From positions 145,348 through 209,347 of the forward strand of contig CANDEV010000004.1 of NCBI GenBank assembly GCA_947383835.1: a stretch of DNA of 64,000 bases, given 5' to 3'. The first letter of the stretch is position 1. Each line of letters starts with the position of its first letter. The DNA is from an uncultured Clostridia bacterium (lineage in GTDB: Bacteria > Bacillota > Clostridia > Oscillospirales > Ruminococcaceae). A model generated the notes under the pieces. That model was not told the origin of the DNA. It did not search any database and was given only the letters and a program-made list of their open reading frames with translations. The position numbers and the translations under genes were made by a program. Positions 33,266 through 42,066 of this stretch are shown in pieces.

Positions 33266-34513
33266 GATCGTTACATCAAAAATGATTATCTCATTGTTTT
33301 CCACATCATAAACGGCAAATTTATTTTCGCCGATAAATTTAATTTCCGAGTTGATGTCGAGGGTGTTCAGCGTGCATTTTGCCAGTACCTCGCCGCTGTC
33401 GGGGGAGATAATGTAAAACTCCGTTGTGCCGCTCATAGCATTAAAACGTTCGGCAGCCAAATACCTGCCGCTTTCGGGCATGGCGTATGTCATATAACCC
33501 CGAAAATCTTCCTCCGAGTCCGCTTCGGCAGGGGAGGACATAAAATGCTTTTTCTCAAGAGTTTCAATGTCAAAGGTGTAAAGCTCGCCCTGACAATCTC
33601 CATCCCATGGGGATTGCTCAGCGTAAATTTTTCCGTCATGTACGCCAACAGGGGTGAAATCCTCTGAATCGGGGAAGTTCACCGCCTTGCCTGCCGCAAA
33701 ATCATAGTAACCAAATCCTGGCTTGCACTCAAAGCCGCAAATTCTGTAAACAAATCGTTCAGCGTCAATCGGGAATTTATAATCAAACCATTTTGAAGCA
33801 AAAACAAGCTCTGTTTCGGCATCGAAAAAGCCCTCAACGATTATTTCACCGCTGTCCGCGTCATAAATATTGTAGGGTATGTCGGAAATATTATGGCTGC
33901 CTACAGGAACGGCAAGACTTTTTTCGGGTTCGTCCTCGATGATCTCAAAGGAAAAATCATTGCGGACAACAAGTACGCCGTATTCATTTTCATATTTTTC
34001 ATAATCATATCTTAAAACCTTTATCCTGCATAAAACATCGCCGCTGCCTTTGGCATACGTGTAATACCACGCAAATTCCCAGTCGTCGGGGAGGGTAATT
34101 TCGGCTTTCACGGTTTCGCTGTCAATATCCAAAAAGAATATTCGGCTGTCGCTGCCGCCGTATGAGCTTATAGCGGCAACGTCCCCGAAAAATATTAATC
34201 TTGCAATATTGCGGTCGGCTTTGTAAAAATCGTCAAGCTTTTTCACTTCAATGTCAAGGGTAACGTCCCCGCCGATATTTTCAATTTTAGGCGGCACAGT
34301 TTCGGCAGCGGTCGTTGTTGTTTCTGCTGTAGCTTCGGAGGTCGTTACCGTTGTTGTCGTTGCTGCGGAAGCTTCTGCTTCTGTTTCGGGAGCAGTCGTT
34401 ACAGCTTGGGACGTTGTTGCCGTCTGCTCGGTAACAGTATACTGCTCCTGTGTTTGACAGGAGGTAAGGAGCATTGCCGATAAAAGTATTGAAAAAATAA
34501 TTTTCCTTTTCAT
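33263..34513 (-). CDS. tandem lipoprotein paralog 1, beta-propeller-like
   Basis: A 416-residue lipoprotein. The start at 34513 (MKRKIIFSILLSAMLLTSC) has AAAGGA 9 bases upstream. Lipobox LTSC (Cys19), then a Thr/Ala/Val-rich spacer to about residue 70. The mature domain keeps the family blocks SRIFFLDIDSETVKAEI, YRICGFECKPGFGYYDFAAG, GELYTFDIETLEKKHFMSSP and FYIISPDSGEVLAKC. It is first in the operon, behind a sigma-A promoter with four 11-bp direct repeats. Its stop codon lies in a family A repeat. Function unknown; the regulation suggests a condition-specific surface protein. Confidence 0.85.
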   Translation of the reverse strand: MKRKIIFSILLSAMLLTSCQTQEQYTVTEQTATTSQAVTTAPETEAEASAATTTTVTTSEATAETTTTAAETVPPKIENIGGDVTLDIEVKKLDDFYKADRNIARLIFFGDVAAISSYGGSDSRIFFLDIDSETVKAEITLPDDWEFAWYYTYAKGSGDVLCRIKVLRYDYEKYENEYGVLVVRNDFSFEIIEDEPEKSLAVPVGSHNISDIPYNIYDADSGEIIVEGFFDAETELVFASKWFDYKFPIDAERFVYRICGFECKPGFGYYDFAAGKAVNFPDSEDFTPVGVHDGKIYAEQSPWDGDCQGELYTFDIETLEKKHFMSSPAEADSEEDFRGYMTYAMPESGRYLAAERFNAMSGTTEFYIISPDSGEVLAKCTLNTLDINSEIKFIGENKFAVYDVENNEIIIFDVTI

Positions 34514-34547
34514 GGTAATTCGTCCTTTCAAGAGTTTTCCTATCCAA

Positions 34548-34576
34548 AGTATACCACTATTTTAAACAGCGGTCAA
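34548..34576 (-). promoter_or_regulatory. sigma-A promoter of the lipoprotein array
   Basis: Minus strand TTGACC (34571-34576), 17-base spacer, TATACT (34548-34553), 34 bases before the start of paralog 1. Confidence 0.8.
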
Positions 34577-34580
34577 TAAT

Positions 34581-34618
34581 TGTTACTGCATTGTAACCGC
34601 TCTGTAACCGAATTGTAA
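34581..34618 (-). promoter_or_regulatory. four 11-bp direct repeats, PhoP/PhoB-box-like
   Basis: Read on the minus strand, TTACA, TTACA, TTACA and TAACA occur with an exact 11-base period (plus-strand TGT[A/T]A at 34581, 34592, 34603 and 34614). The last repeat ends 4 bases before the -35. OmpR-family regulators such as Bacillus PhoP bind TTAACA-type direct repeats in this arrangement. Confidence 0.6.
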
Positions 34619-34619
34619 T

Positions 34620-34654
34620 AACAAAGCCTCCACGATCTGCGGAGGCTTTGTTTT
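34620..34654. terminator. terminator of yfhO
   Basis: AACAAAGCCTCC (34620-34631) pairs perfectly with GGAGGCTTTGTT (34641-34652) across a 9-base loop. It lies between the yfhO stop and the repeats upstream of the lipoprotein promoter, insulating the two. Confidence 0.9.
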
Positions 34655-34670
34655 AGCGGTATTTCTCTGC

Positions 34671-37445
34671 TTATATTTCGTAAAGTCTGTCAAGGAGTAC
34701 CTTGTTGTTTTTCTTTTCGTAGAACCATATCACCACAAGGGTCGCCGCGCCGAGAAGCGACAGGACAATTCCCGCAGCCATGCCCTTGGGGAAGAATTTC
34801 ATCTCAATAGTGTGCGTACCCGCGCTGACGGGGACGCCGATAAGCGCGTCCGCAAGCTCAACAGGCTCGACTCTTTCACCGTCGACATAGACTTTCCAGC
34901 CCGGCTCCCATGAAATTGAGGTGAACATTATCCCGTCCTCTTTGGCGGTAATGCTGCCCTTGATATGATCCTCCTTAAAGGACTCGATTTCAAGGGGCTG
35001 ACTGCGAAGCTCTTCTATTGCTTCTTTAAACATTTCCTCGTCAAGGTAATAAATATAGTTGTCCTTAAACAGTACCTCGTTTTTGTCGGTAATTGTGGTT
35101 ATGAGAGAAATCTCTTCACCCTCGCCGTACCGTCCCAAGGGCTGTATGGACATATTTCCGCCCTCGTAGTAGTAGGCAAGGAAATCCTTGTTAAGCCAGA
35201 GATTTATCCGTCTTTCATAGCTGGAGGGGAAGTACATATAGATCATGTCCTCGGTGGGAGCGTCAAAAAGATATTCGATATGGGAATTTTCTCCCTCTAT
35301 CCTCGGTACGTACTTGGTGTGAGTTCCGTAGGTCGAAGGCTTTGCGTTTTCGGGGAGAATGTCCTTGATCTCTATCTGCTTGAAAAAGTCCTGCTCCTCC
35401 TCCGAAAGCAGCGCGGAGAGCAGTCTGTTCTGATTTTCAAAAGGATTTTCCCAGCCCTCAAAATGTATATCCGCAATGGCGCTGTCCGCCATAAATCCTA
35501 TCGGCAGAGCGTAGGGATTTTCATAAACGTACATTATCTCCTTGCTGTCTCCGTTGGCAAAAACGGGGTAGTCCTTGTAGTGCTTAGATACGGCAACCTC
35601 TGTCTCCTTTTCCTCGGGGACAGAGCCGTCCACATATTCTGCGTCCTCGTCCTTTTTTTCCGGTACAGTACTTTTTTCCATAACGTACTTGACGCCGAAA
35701 AGCGCGTCGGTTACATAGGTCGCGCCCTGATACCTTATATAATGTCCCCCGTATGAAAAGCCGAGGTTTCTCAGGAATTGGATCGGCGCGGCGTTGAGGG
35801 TGGAGCTTGAGTGTGCAAGTCCAAACGAGCCGAAAGCCATTGCGTCGTTTACTGTTCTTTGGAAGTTTTTCTCAATACGGTAAACGCCGCTTTCCTCAAA
35901 GCTGTCGTTTTCGTAAATTTTGTTCACGGTATTCCTGCCCAGCGTGATGTATCTGTTATATGAACTTCGTGTGGAGTAAGCAACGTCCCTGTCGATCTGG
36001 AACATGGTGTAGGTAGTGGAAACGGTCAATTCCACCATAACAAGCGCAGTCACCGCTATCGGTACGGGCTTTATACGGTAGTATTTTTTGTGAGCGTGCA
36101 GCATAAGAGCATAAATACCGCTTATGAGTACGGTAAACCACACCGTTGCTAAAATATTGACCTTTTCTATATCCTTGCCGTTGGCGGAAACAATAGGATT
36201 TTGCTTGTCAATGTAAAATACGTAAGCGATTATCAGGAAGAAAACAACGCCGATCTCCTTAAAGGTAATTCCCTCTATGCGCTCAAACGCCTGCGCCGCC
36301 ATAACGAGAAGCAGAAAGCTGAATATGAACGAGTAGCGGTAGGGCAGCCAGTTAGGTACTTGAAGTCCGTGCCAAACAAGGTCAACGGTGGACATATACA
36401 TGGAAAGAATTATCGTAAGCGCGAGAAGTCCATAACCGATCTTGTGCTTAAGCTTTATGTTGGTGTTGAAAAAGAAAAGCGGTATAAGCAGCATTGTCAG
36501 CACCCCGCAGTACACTACGGGAGACCCCTCTGGACGGCAGGTGTCGTAAACGTTGGGGAGCAGGTTCACAAAAAAGTCGATAAAATCGAACTGAGTCTTC
36601 ATTTCGTAGCTTGGGGTGGAAAATTCCAGCTTGCCGAGGCTAAGGCTGTTGTAAAGCGGTATCAAAAGCCATGCGGAGCAGACTGCGGCAAGGACTCCAC
36701 CCGCGGCGAATTTTACTCCCGAGATCAGGAAATGCTTGATGTGAAACGTATTTGTTTCGGGTGAAATAAAGAAATAGTACGCCAAAAAGTAAAGACAGCA
36801 GAATATTGCTATCATCCAGCCAATGTAAAAGTTTGCCATAAACATAAGGGCAAGAGGGATTATGAACAGCAGCCATTTTTTTCGGTCGATAAGCTGTTCT
36901 ATTCCGCGGCAGATTATGGGAAGATATACCAGTCCGTCCAGCCACATAGGGTCCATAAGCTGTACTATCATGTAGGACATAAGACTGTACAGTATCGCAA
37001 AAATAAGGGACGTATAGGGTGAAGTCCGCTTAGCGCTTCTCATGTACCAGCAGAAAGTAACGGAAGCCGCTCCCACTTTAAGTAACTGCATGGTAAGCAG
37101 CGCGTCCACCATATGAGAGCGCGGGAACAGCATTACAACGATCGAGAACGGGCTTGCAAGGTAGTAGGCAAATATGCCTATTATCTCTCCGGTAAGATTT
37201 CTGCTCCAGCTGTTGACCATGCTGCCGTTGCCCCAAAAGGCGTCGCGCAGGTTCTCGTAATAGTATACGTACTGACCGTTAAGGTCGAGAACCAGCACCG
37301 ATTCGTCCCCGAAAGGATATATGCCGAAAATAAAGTATGATATCAAAAGAATAAGCATCGGCACAAAAAATGCAAAAATATAAAGCCTTTTGTTGAACAA
37401 AAAGGTTTTGGGACTGAATTTGAGAGTAATTTGTGAGTTATCCAA
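34671..37445 (-). CDS. YfhO family membrane protein
   Basis: A 924-residue polytopic membrane protein. I favour the TTG at 37445 (LDNSQITLKFSPK), because GGAGG lies 7 bases upstream; the frame opens at ATG 37499 without a ribosome site. About a dozen membrane segments fill the first 500 residues (YIFAFFVPMLILLISYFIFGIYPFG first), followed by a large extracytoplasmic domain and a last membrane segment near the C-terminus. GDESVLVLDLNGQYVYYYENLRDAFWG and FTSISWEPGWKVYVDGERVEPV are YfhO signatures. The family resembles GT-C glycosyltransferases; in some Firmicutes YfhO proteins glycosylate lipoteichoic acid. The acceptor here is unknown. It is monocistronic and divergent from the NUDIX gene. Confidence 0.93.
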   Translation of the reverse strand: MDNSQITLKFSPKTFLFNKRLYIFAFFVPMLILLISYFIFGIYPFGDESVLVLDLNGQYVYYYENLRDAFWGNGSMVNSWSRNLTGEIIGIFAYYLASPFSIVVMLFPRSHMVDALLTMQLLKVGAASVTFCWYMRSAKRTSPYTSLIFAILYSLMSYMIVQLMDPMWLDGLVYLPIICRGIEQLIDRKKWLLFIIPLALMFMANFYIGWMIAIFCCLYFLAYYFFISPETNTFHIKHFLISGVKFAAGGVLAAVCSAWLLIPLYNSLSLGKLEFSTPSYEMKTQFDFIDFFVNLLPNVYDTCRPEGSPVVYCGVLTMLLIPLFFFNTNIKLKHKIGYGLLALTIILSMYMSTVDLVWHGLQVPNWLPYRYSFIFSFLLLVMAAQAFERIEGITFKEIGVVFFLIIAYVFYIDKQNPIVSANGKDIEKVNILATVWFTVLISGIYALMLHAHKKYYRIKPVPIAVTALVMVELTVSTTYTMFQIDRDVAYSTRSSYNRYITLGRNTVNKIYENDSFEESGVYRIEKNFQRTVNDAMAFGSFGLAHSSSTLNAAPIQFLRNLGFSYGGHYIRYQGATYVTDALFGVKYVMEKSTVPEKKDEDAEYVDGSVPEEKETEVAVSKHYKDYPVFANGDSKEIMYVYENPYALPIGFMADSAIADIHFEGWENPFENQNRLLSALLSEEEQDFFKQIEIKDILPENAKPSTYGTHTKYVPRIEGENSHIEYLFDAPTEDMIYMYFPSSYERRINLWLNKDFLAYYYEGGNMSIQPLGRYGEGEEISLITTITDKNEVLFKDNYIYYLDEEMFKEAIEELRSQPLEIESFKEDHIKGSITAKEDGIMFTSISWEPGWKVYVDGERVEPVELADALIGVPVSAGTHTIEMKFFPKGMAAGIVLSLLGAATLVVIWFYEKKNNKVLLDRLYEI

Positions 37446-37503
37446 GGATAGACCTCCGTTCGGAAAATTTGAAATTTTTGTATAAAAAATTACATACACT
37501 ATT

Positions 37504-37532
37504 ATTATAAAACTTTTTTTGTCTCATTACAA
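37504..37532 (-). promoter_or_regulatory. sigma-A promoter of yfhO
   Basis: Minus strand TTGTAA (37527-37532), 17-base spacer, TATAAT (37504-37509). Confidence 0.75.
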
Positions 37533-37585
37533 TAGCTTTTGCAGATTTTTTTTGTAAAAAAAATAAAAAAATTGCCAAAAACCCC

Positions 37586-37614
37586 TTGTTAAAACAGAAA
37601 ATATGTGTTATAAT
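37586..37614 (+). promoter_or_regulatory. sigma-A promoter of the NUDIX gene
   Basis: TTGTTA (37586-37591), 17-base spacer, TATAAT (37609-37614). Confidence 0.78.
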
Positions 37615-37693
37615 ATTTCAGAGAACATTTGTTGTGCTGTAAAAGCGTGAATTTTCGTTTATACTATTATAAATATATTTTGGAGGAAATGCT

Positions 37694-38230
37694 ATGCACC
37701 TTTTTGAAAAAACTGTTGATTCCGAGCTTATTTTCGACGGGAAAATAATTAACGTTAAAAAGGACAAAGCCGAGCTTGAAAACGGCGAGGTCGTTACAAG
37801 AGAGCTTGTTACCCACCCCGGAGGAGTATGCGTAGTCCCTGTGAATGACAAGGGCGAGATACTTATGGTGAAGCAGTTCAGATACCCATTTCAGACTGTC
37901 CTGACGGAGATACCCGCGGGAAAGCTTGAATACGGCGAGGATCACCGCGAAGCAGGACTTCGTGAGCTTCGTGAGGAGACGGGAGCGGTGTGCGAAAAAT
38001 TTGAGTATCTCGGCGTATGCTACCCCTCGGTGGCGTATCTTACGGAAAAAATTCATATGTACCTTGCAACCGGGCTTACATTTGAAAATCAGGACTTGGA
38101 CGATGACGAATTCCTTGACGTTGTAAAAGTCCCCTTTGAAAAAGCTGTTGAAATGGTAATGAACGGCGAGCTTCCCGATGCAAAGACTCAATGCGCGATA
38201 CTGAAAGCCGCCAAAATTTTAGGGAAATAA
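37694..38230 (+). CDS. NUDIX hydrolase, ADP-ribose pyrophosphatase type
   Basis: A 178-residue cytoplasmic enzyme. The Nudix box is complete: G-x5-E-x7-REUxEE-xGU, visible as GKLEYGEDHREAGLRELREE and TGA. The N-terminal VDSELIFDGKIINVKKDKAE and the EIPAGKLE lead-in match the ADP-sugar pyrophosphatase branch (NudF/YqkG), which splits ADP-ribose to AMP and ribose-5-phosphate. GGAGG stands 7 bases before the ATG. It is a single gene, followed by a family B repeat whose hairpin may end transcription. Confidence 0.93.
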   Translation: MHLFEKTVDSELIFDGKIINVKKDKAELENGEVVTRELVTHPGGVCVVPVNDKGEILMVKQFRYPFQTVLTEIPAGKLEYGEDHREAGLRELREETGAVCEKFEYLGVCYPSVAYLTEKIHMYLATGLTFENQDLDDDEFLDVVKVPFEKAVEMVMNGELPDAKTQCAILKAAKILGK

Positions 38231-38242
38231 GTTCCCGATACT

Positions 38243-38408
38243 TAGAGCCTGTTCAGAATCTTTTTACGCACGTCTTTTCGGCAATCTTTTGCCGAACTCT
38301 GCGTTAAAAAGCCTTGAAATACGGCAAGTATTCCTGCGGCTTTTTGCCTTGATTTCGACAAAATCTTACCAAAAATCCGCACATAAAAAGATTTTGAACA
38401 GGCTCTTA
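38243..38408. repeat. Family B palindromic repeat, copy 2
   Basis: Terminal arms AGAGCCTGTTCAGAATCTTT and AAAGATTTTGAACAGGCTCT match at 24 of 25 positions when extended. Inner hairpins TTCGGCA/TGCCGAA and AAAAGCC/GGCTTTTT. The core matches copies 1 and 3, but the arms do not. Confidence 0.88.
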
Positions 38409-38418
38409 CAAAAATAAT

Positions 38419-38442
38419 GCAGCCCCTTTAGTTAGGAGCTGC
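38419..38442 (-). terminator. terminator of spoVG
   Basis: Minus strand GCAGCTCCT/AGGGGCTGC hairpin followed by ATTATTTTTG. Confidence 0.7.
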
Positions 38443-38465
38443 AAAGTAGTTGTAATTTTTTGAGC

Positions 38466-38762
38466 TTACAGACCTGCTTCTTCCGCTTCGGCTTCAGCCT
38501 GCATCTGCTCAATGTGGCGGGTGTAAGCGTCGAGAATTTCGTCCTCTACAAGCTTACGGGCTTCGGGAGAGATCGGGTGAACGATGTCCCTAAAAATACC
38601 GCTCTCATCTTTTCTGCTGGGCATTGCTACGAAAAGTCTCTCGTCACCCTGTACGACCTTGATGTCGTGTACTGCAAGCATATTGTCGATAGTGATAGAG
38701 ATAACTGCTCTAAGCCTTCCGTCAGGAATAATTTTCCTGATCTTAATGTCTGTGATGTTCAT
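38466..38762 (-). CDS. spoVG: septation regulator / RNA-binding protein SpoVG
   Basis: A 98-residue protein beginning MNITDIKIRKIIPDGRLRAV and including VVQGDERLFVAMPSRKDESG and DIVHPISPEARK, all diagnostic for SpoVG. In Bacillus it affects asymmetric septation and virulence genes, and it binds nucleic acids. AAGGAGG lies just upstream of the ATG at 38762; the earlier in-frame start at 38789 overlaps that ribosome site. It is monocistronic and divergent from murC. Confidence 0.96.
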   Translation of the reverse strand: MNITDIKIRKIIPDGRLRAVISITIDNMLAVHDIKVVQGDERLFVAMPSRKDESGIFRDIVHPISPEARKLVEDEILDAYTRHIEQMQAEAEAEEAGL

Positions 38763-38889
38763 TGAAACGTCCTCCTTAATAATTGACATTCGTGATATAC
38801 TTTTTACAAATATATTATTGATTGCTGAATGGTAAATTATTCAGTAATAAAAAGAATTTTCAGCAAATAATATGTATACCACTGTATCT

Positions 38890-38898
38890 ATTATAGCA
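38890..38898 (-). promoter_or_regulatory. extended -10 promoter of spoVG
   Basis: Minus strand TGCTATAAT (38890-38898), an extended -10 with no good -35. It lies in the 180-base spoVG/murC divergent region, which also contains a CTGAAT/ATTCAG inverted repeat near 38825-38844. I could not place a convincing murC promoter. Confidence 0.45.
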
Positions 38899-38945
38899 GG
38901 ATATTCTTAACTAAATCTGAAACAAAATCGGGCGAGGTGTGTTTT

Positions 38946-40346
38946 TTGAATAAACATTTTTTAAACAATAGCAGTCATATCCATTTTATTGGAATTGGTG
39001 GAAGCGGTATGTACCCTCTTGCACAGATACTCCACAATCAGGGTTACTATCTCACAGGCTCGGACAACAACGAGACGGAGACCTTGCAGGCAGTCCGTGA
39101 TATGGGTATCCCCGTGTATTTGGGGCAGCGGGCGGAAAATATCGGGGACGCCGATGTTATCGTCCACACGGCGGCTATAAGTGAGGATAATCCCGAATTG
39201 GTGGCAGCAAGGGCAAGCAGCGCAAAAGTCCTTGAACGAAGCGAGCTGCTGGGTATTATTACCGAAAATTTTGCCAACGCCGTCTGCGTAAGCGGCACTC
39301 ACGGAAAGACTACGGTTACTTCTATGATAACCCAAATACTGGTAATGCAGGGTATGGATATAAGCGCGGTGATAGGCGGAAAGCTCCCGCTTATCCACGG
39401 CAGCGGCATTGCGGGGGACAGCGAGGTCATGGTCTGTGAAGCCTGCGAGTTCCGTGACCATTTTCTGCACCTTGCGGCGGACACGGCGGTTATCCTAAAT
39501 GTTGACGAGGATCATTTGGATTACTTCAAAAATTTGGATAATATTATTAAGTCATTCCATAAATTCTGCGAACTTACCACACGTACTATTATAATAAACG
39601 GTGACGACGAAAACTCCATGAAAGCGTTGGAGGGTATTACCGGTAAGGAAATTATTACCTTTGGAGCAAGTCCCGAAAACGATTGGTATCCTGCCGAAAT
39701 AAAGCATATCAGCGGCATGAACACGGAGTTCACTATTATGCACAATGGGAAAGCTTTTTGCAGGACTTCCGTCCACGTCCCGGGAGAGCATAATATCGTC
39801 AACGCTGTGGCTGCGGCTGCTGCGGCATACAGCGCGGGAGCGACTTCGGAGGGCGTTGCAAAGGGTCTTGAAAGCTTTAAGGGCGCGGGACGGCGTTTTG
39901 AAAAGTACGGTGAAATCCACGGCATAACCGTTGTGGACGATTACGGTCATCACCCTGCGGAGATAGCCGTTACCCTCAATGCCGCGGTAAAGCTTGGCTT
40001 TAAGCGGGTGTGGGCAGTCCACCAGCCGTTTACTTTCTCAAGGACTGCTCTGCTTTTGGAGGATTTCGCCAAGGCTCTGTCTATTGCCGATAGGACTGTT
40101 CTTACCGCAATTATGGGCGGACGTGAGGAAAACACGGTGGGTATCCATACCAAAGACCTTGCCGAAAAAATAGAGGGCTGCGTGTACTTCGAGGAAGAAG
40201 AACACGACGCGAATTTTGAGCTTACGGCGCAGTATGTTGCCGAAAACGCGGAGGAGGGCGACTTGATAATCACTCTCGGCTGCGGAGATGTAAACAAGGT
40301 ATCAAGGCGGATTTTAAAGCTTTTGGAAAATAAATACAATAAATAA
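38946..40346 (+). CDS. murC: UDP-N-acetylmuramate--L-alanine ligase
   Basis: A 466-residue cytoplasmic ligase adding L-Ala to UDP-MurNAc. FIGIGGSGMYPLAQILHNQG is the N-terminal nucleotide-sugar fold; the ATP loop is VSGTHGKTTVTSM; the central segment VILNVDEDHLDYFKN and the C-terminal VVDDYGHHPAEI are MurC-specific. The start is a TTG at 38946, 8 bases after GAGG; the GTG at 38937 overlaps that site. It lies outside the dcw cluster, and is followed after 20 bases by lexA. Confidence 0.96.
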   Translation: MNKHFLNNSSHIHFIGIGGSGMYPLAQILHNQGYYLTGSDNNETETLQAVRDMGIPVYLGQRAENIGDADVIVHTAAISEDNPELVAARASSAKVLERSELLGIITENFANAVCVSGTHGKTTVTSMITQILVMQGMDISAVIGGKLPLIHGSGIAGDSEVMVCEACEFRDHFLHLAADTAVILNVDEDHLDYFKNLDNIIKSFHKFCELTTRTIIINGDDENSMKALEGITGKEIITFGASPENDWYPAEIKHISGMNTEFTIMHNGKAFCRTSVHVPGEHNIVNAVAAAAAAYSAGATSEGVAKGLESFKGAGRRFEKYGEIHGITVVDDYGHHPAEIAVTLNAAVKLGFKRVWAVHQPFTFSRTALLLEDFAKALSIADRTVLTAIMGGREENTVGIHTKDLAEKIEGCVYFEEEEHDANFELTAQYVAENAEEGDLIITLGCGDVNKVSRRILKLLENKYNK

Positions 40347-40366
40347 AAAATGAAAGGACTGGTCTT

Positions 40367-40945
40367 ATGAACGAAAAGCAGAAAAGAGTTTTCGAGTACG
40401 TAAAGGAGAGAATGGAGGATGGCTTTGCGCCGTCTATCCGCGAGATATGCGCCGCGCTGGATATACATTCCACCTCCACTGCCGCAAGATATGTAAATAA
40501 CCTTGTTGCGGAGGGATATCTCGAAAAGGTGGACGGCTGCAACCGTGCAATAAAGCTTGCGGGAAAGGGAGCGGTAAAGGTGCCGCTTGTGGGCACTATC
40601 ACGGCGGGTCAGCCTATTACTGCGGTAGAGGATATTACGGATTACATTAATTTCCACCAGCAGAAAAACTATTCGGGTGAACTGTTTGCCCTTAAGGTTC
40701 GGGGAGAGAGCATGATAAACGCAGCTATCCTTGACGGGGATATAGTTATTATCGAGAAGTGCCCCGTGGTTTCAAACGGCGAGATCGCCGCAGTCATGGT
40801 GGGCGGCGAGGAGGCTACCATAAAGACGTTTTACAAGGAGGACGGACATTACCGCCTCCAGCCCGAAAATGACACTATGGATCCGATAATAGTTGACGAA
40901 TGTGAAATTATCGGCAGAGTCATTTCTGTAATAAGATATATTTAA
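40367..40945 (+). CDS. lexA: LexA repressor
   Basis: A 192-residue SOS repressor. The N-terminal winged helix (EKQKRVFEYVKERMEDGFAP, SIREICAALDIHSTSTAARYV) is followed by the S24 self-cleavage domain: scissile bond Ala80-Gly81 in GTITAGQP, nucleophile Ser115 in RGESM and general base Lys153 in ATIKTF. All catalytic residues are intact. AAAGGA lies 8 bases before the ATG. It appears cotranscribed with murC upstream and a CPBP protease downstream. I find no GAAC-N4-GTTC box directly upstream, so autoregulation, if any, must act through another promoter. Confidence 0.97.
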   Translation: MNEKQKRVFEYVKERMEDGFAPSIREICAALDIHSTSTAARYVNNLVAEGYLEKVDGCNRAIKLAGKGAVKVPLVGTITAGQPITAVEDITDYINFHQQKNYSGELFALKVRGESMINAAILDGDIVIIEKCPVVSNGEIAAVMVGGEEATIKTFYKEDGHYRLQPENDTMDPIIVDECEIIGRVISVIRYI

Positions 40946-40963
40946 CGGAGGAAGCTTTGAAAA

Positions 40964-41998
40964 ATGAATTATAACGGTCAATACAATATGCCCCCTCCGC
41001 AGCAGATGCCTCCGCCCCAATTCTTTTATCCTCCCGCAGACTATGTTCCGCAGGAAGAAAAGAAAAAGCTTCGTCACGAATATAATGTGATAGGTATAGT
41101 CCTGCTGTCGCTGTTAGTGGCTATGAATGTGATTTGCCAAGGAGCGTTCCTGATTTTGATGAAAATGGGCGACGAGATCGTTTACGACGAAAACGGCTCG
41201 GTGGTAAACGACCTTTGGGATATTATAATCGGCGGGTGCTTTCCCGCGCTTATCGCCATGATAGTTTTTGCGGGGTACTGCTTTTTTACAAAGTACAACC
41301 CGAGAGAGCTTTTCAGCGTAAAAAATGTCAGGGCGGGGGAGACATTCCGATACGTGCTGATAATTTTGTTTTGTCAGCAGCTTTCTATCATCTGTACTCT
41401 GTTTATAAGCGGAGGACTTGACGTTTTGGGGCTTTACGTTCCAAGCGTGGACTATGTTCTTGAACATGACCCAATGGTGTACACAGCGGATTTTTTAGGC
41501 GCGGTCATTCTTGCTCCCATTGGCGAGGAGCTGATATACAGGGGCGTTGTTCTAAGGTGCAGCGCAAAGATAAGCCAAAAATTTGCGATCTTCTTTTCCG
41601 CATTTATTTTCGGCATAATGCACGGCAATCCTTACCAGTTCGTGCTTGGTTTTCTTCTCGGCATACCGCTTGCTATGGTAACGCTTAAAACCGGTTCTCT
41701 TATTCCTGCCATTATATGCCATATGGCTAACAATTTAATGGCGTCTGTTTCAACGGTTGTCGGCTATTTTAATGAGGAAATATCCTATATAGTACCGTTT
41801 ATAATGCTGCCGGTTTTCTTTATAATAGGAATAATAGTACTGATATCGGCAGTTTCAAACGGCAGGGTAAGATTTCCCGCATATACGCTGTACCACAAAA
41901 GCAGGACAATGCCGATACTTATAACGTCATGGAGCGTGATAGTTGTTACGGCGCTTTATGTGATCGAATTGGTGATGAGCATTAAGCCCATACCTTAA
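40964..41998 (+). CDS. CPBP family intramembrane glutamic endopeptidase
   Basis: A 344-residue membrane protein with a Pro/Gln-rich cytoplasmic N-terminus (MNYNGQYNMPPPQQMPPPQF) and about eight membrane segments. The CPBP/CAAX protease motifs are present: GEELIYRGVVLR (EExxxR), FIFGIMHGNPYQFVLGF (FxxxH) and ICHMANNLM (HxxxN/D). Such proteins process peptides or membrane proteins; the substrate is unknown. GGAGG is upstream, with an 11-base spacer. It lies between lexA and tex. Confidence 0.93.
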   Translation: MNYNGQYNMPPPQQMPPPQFFYPPADYVPQEEKKKLRHEYNVIGIVLLSLLVAMNVICQGAFLILMKMGDEIVYDENGSVVNDLWDIIIGGCFPALIAMIVFAGYCFFTKYNPRELFSVKNVRAGETFRYVLIILFCQQLSIICTLFISGGLDVLGLYVPSVDYVLEHDPMVYTADFLGAVILAPIGEELIYRGVVLRCSAKISQKFAIFFSAFIFGIMHGNPYQFVLGFLLGIPLAMVTLKTGSLIPAIICHMANNLMASVSTVVGYFNEEISYIVPFIMLPVFFIIGIIVLISAVSNGRVRFPAYTLYHKSRTMPILITSWSVIVVTALYVIELVMSIKPIP

Positions 41999-42066
41999 AG
42001 ATATCCCTGCAGAGGATTTTTTGTGCTTTAATAAACGATATTCATTATTTTGAAAGGAAGATTTGC

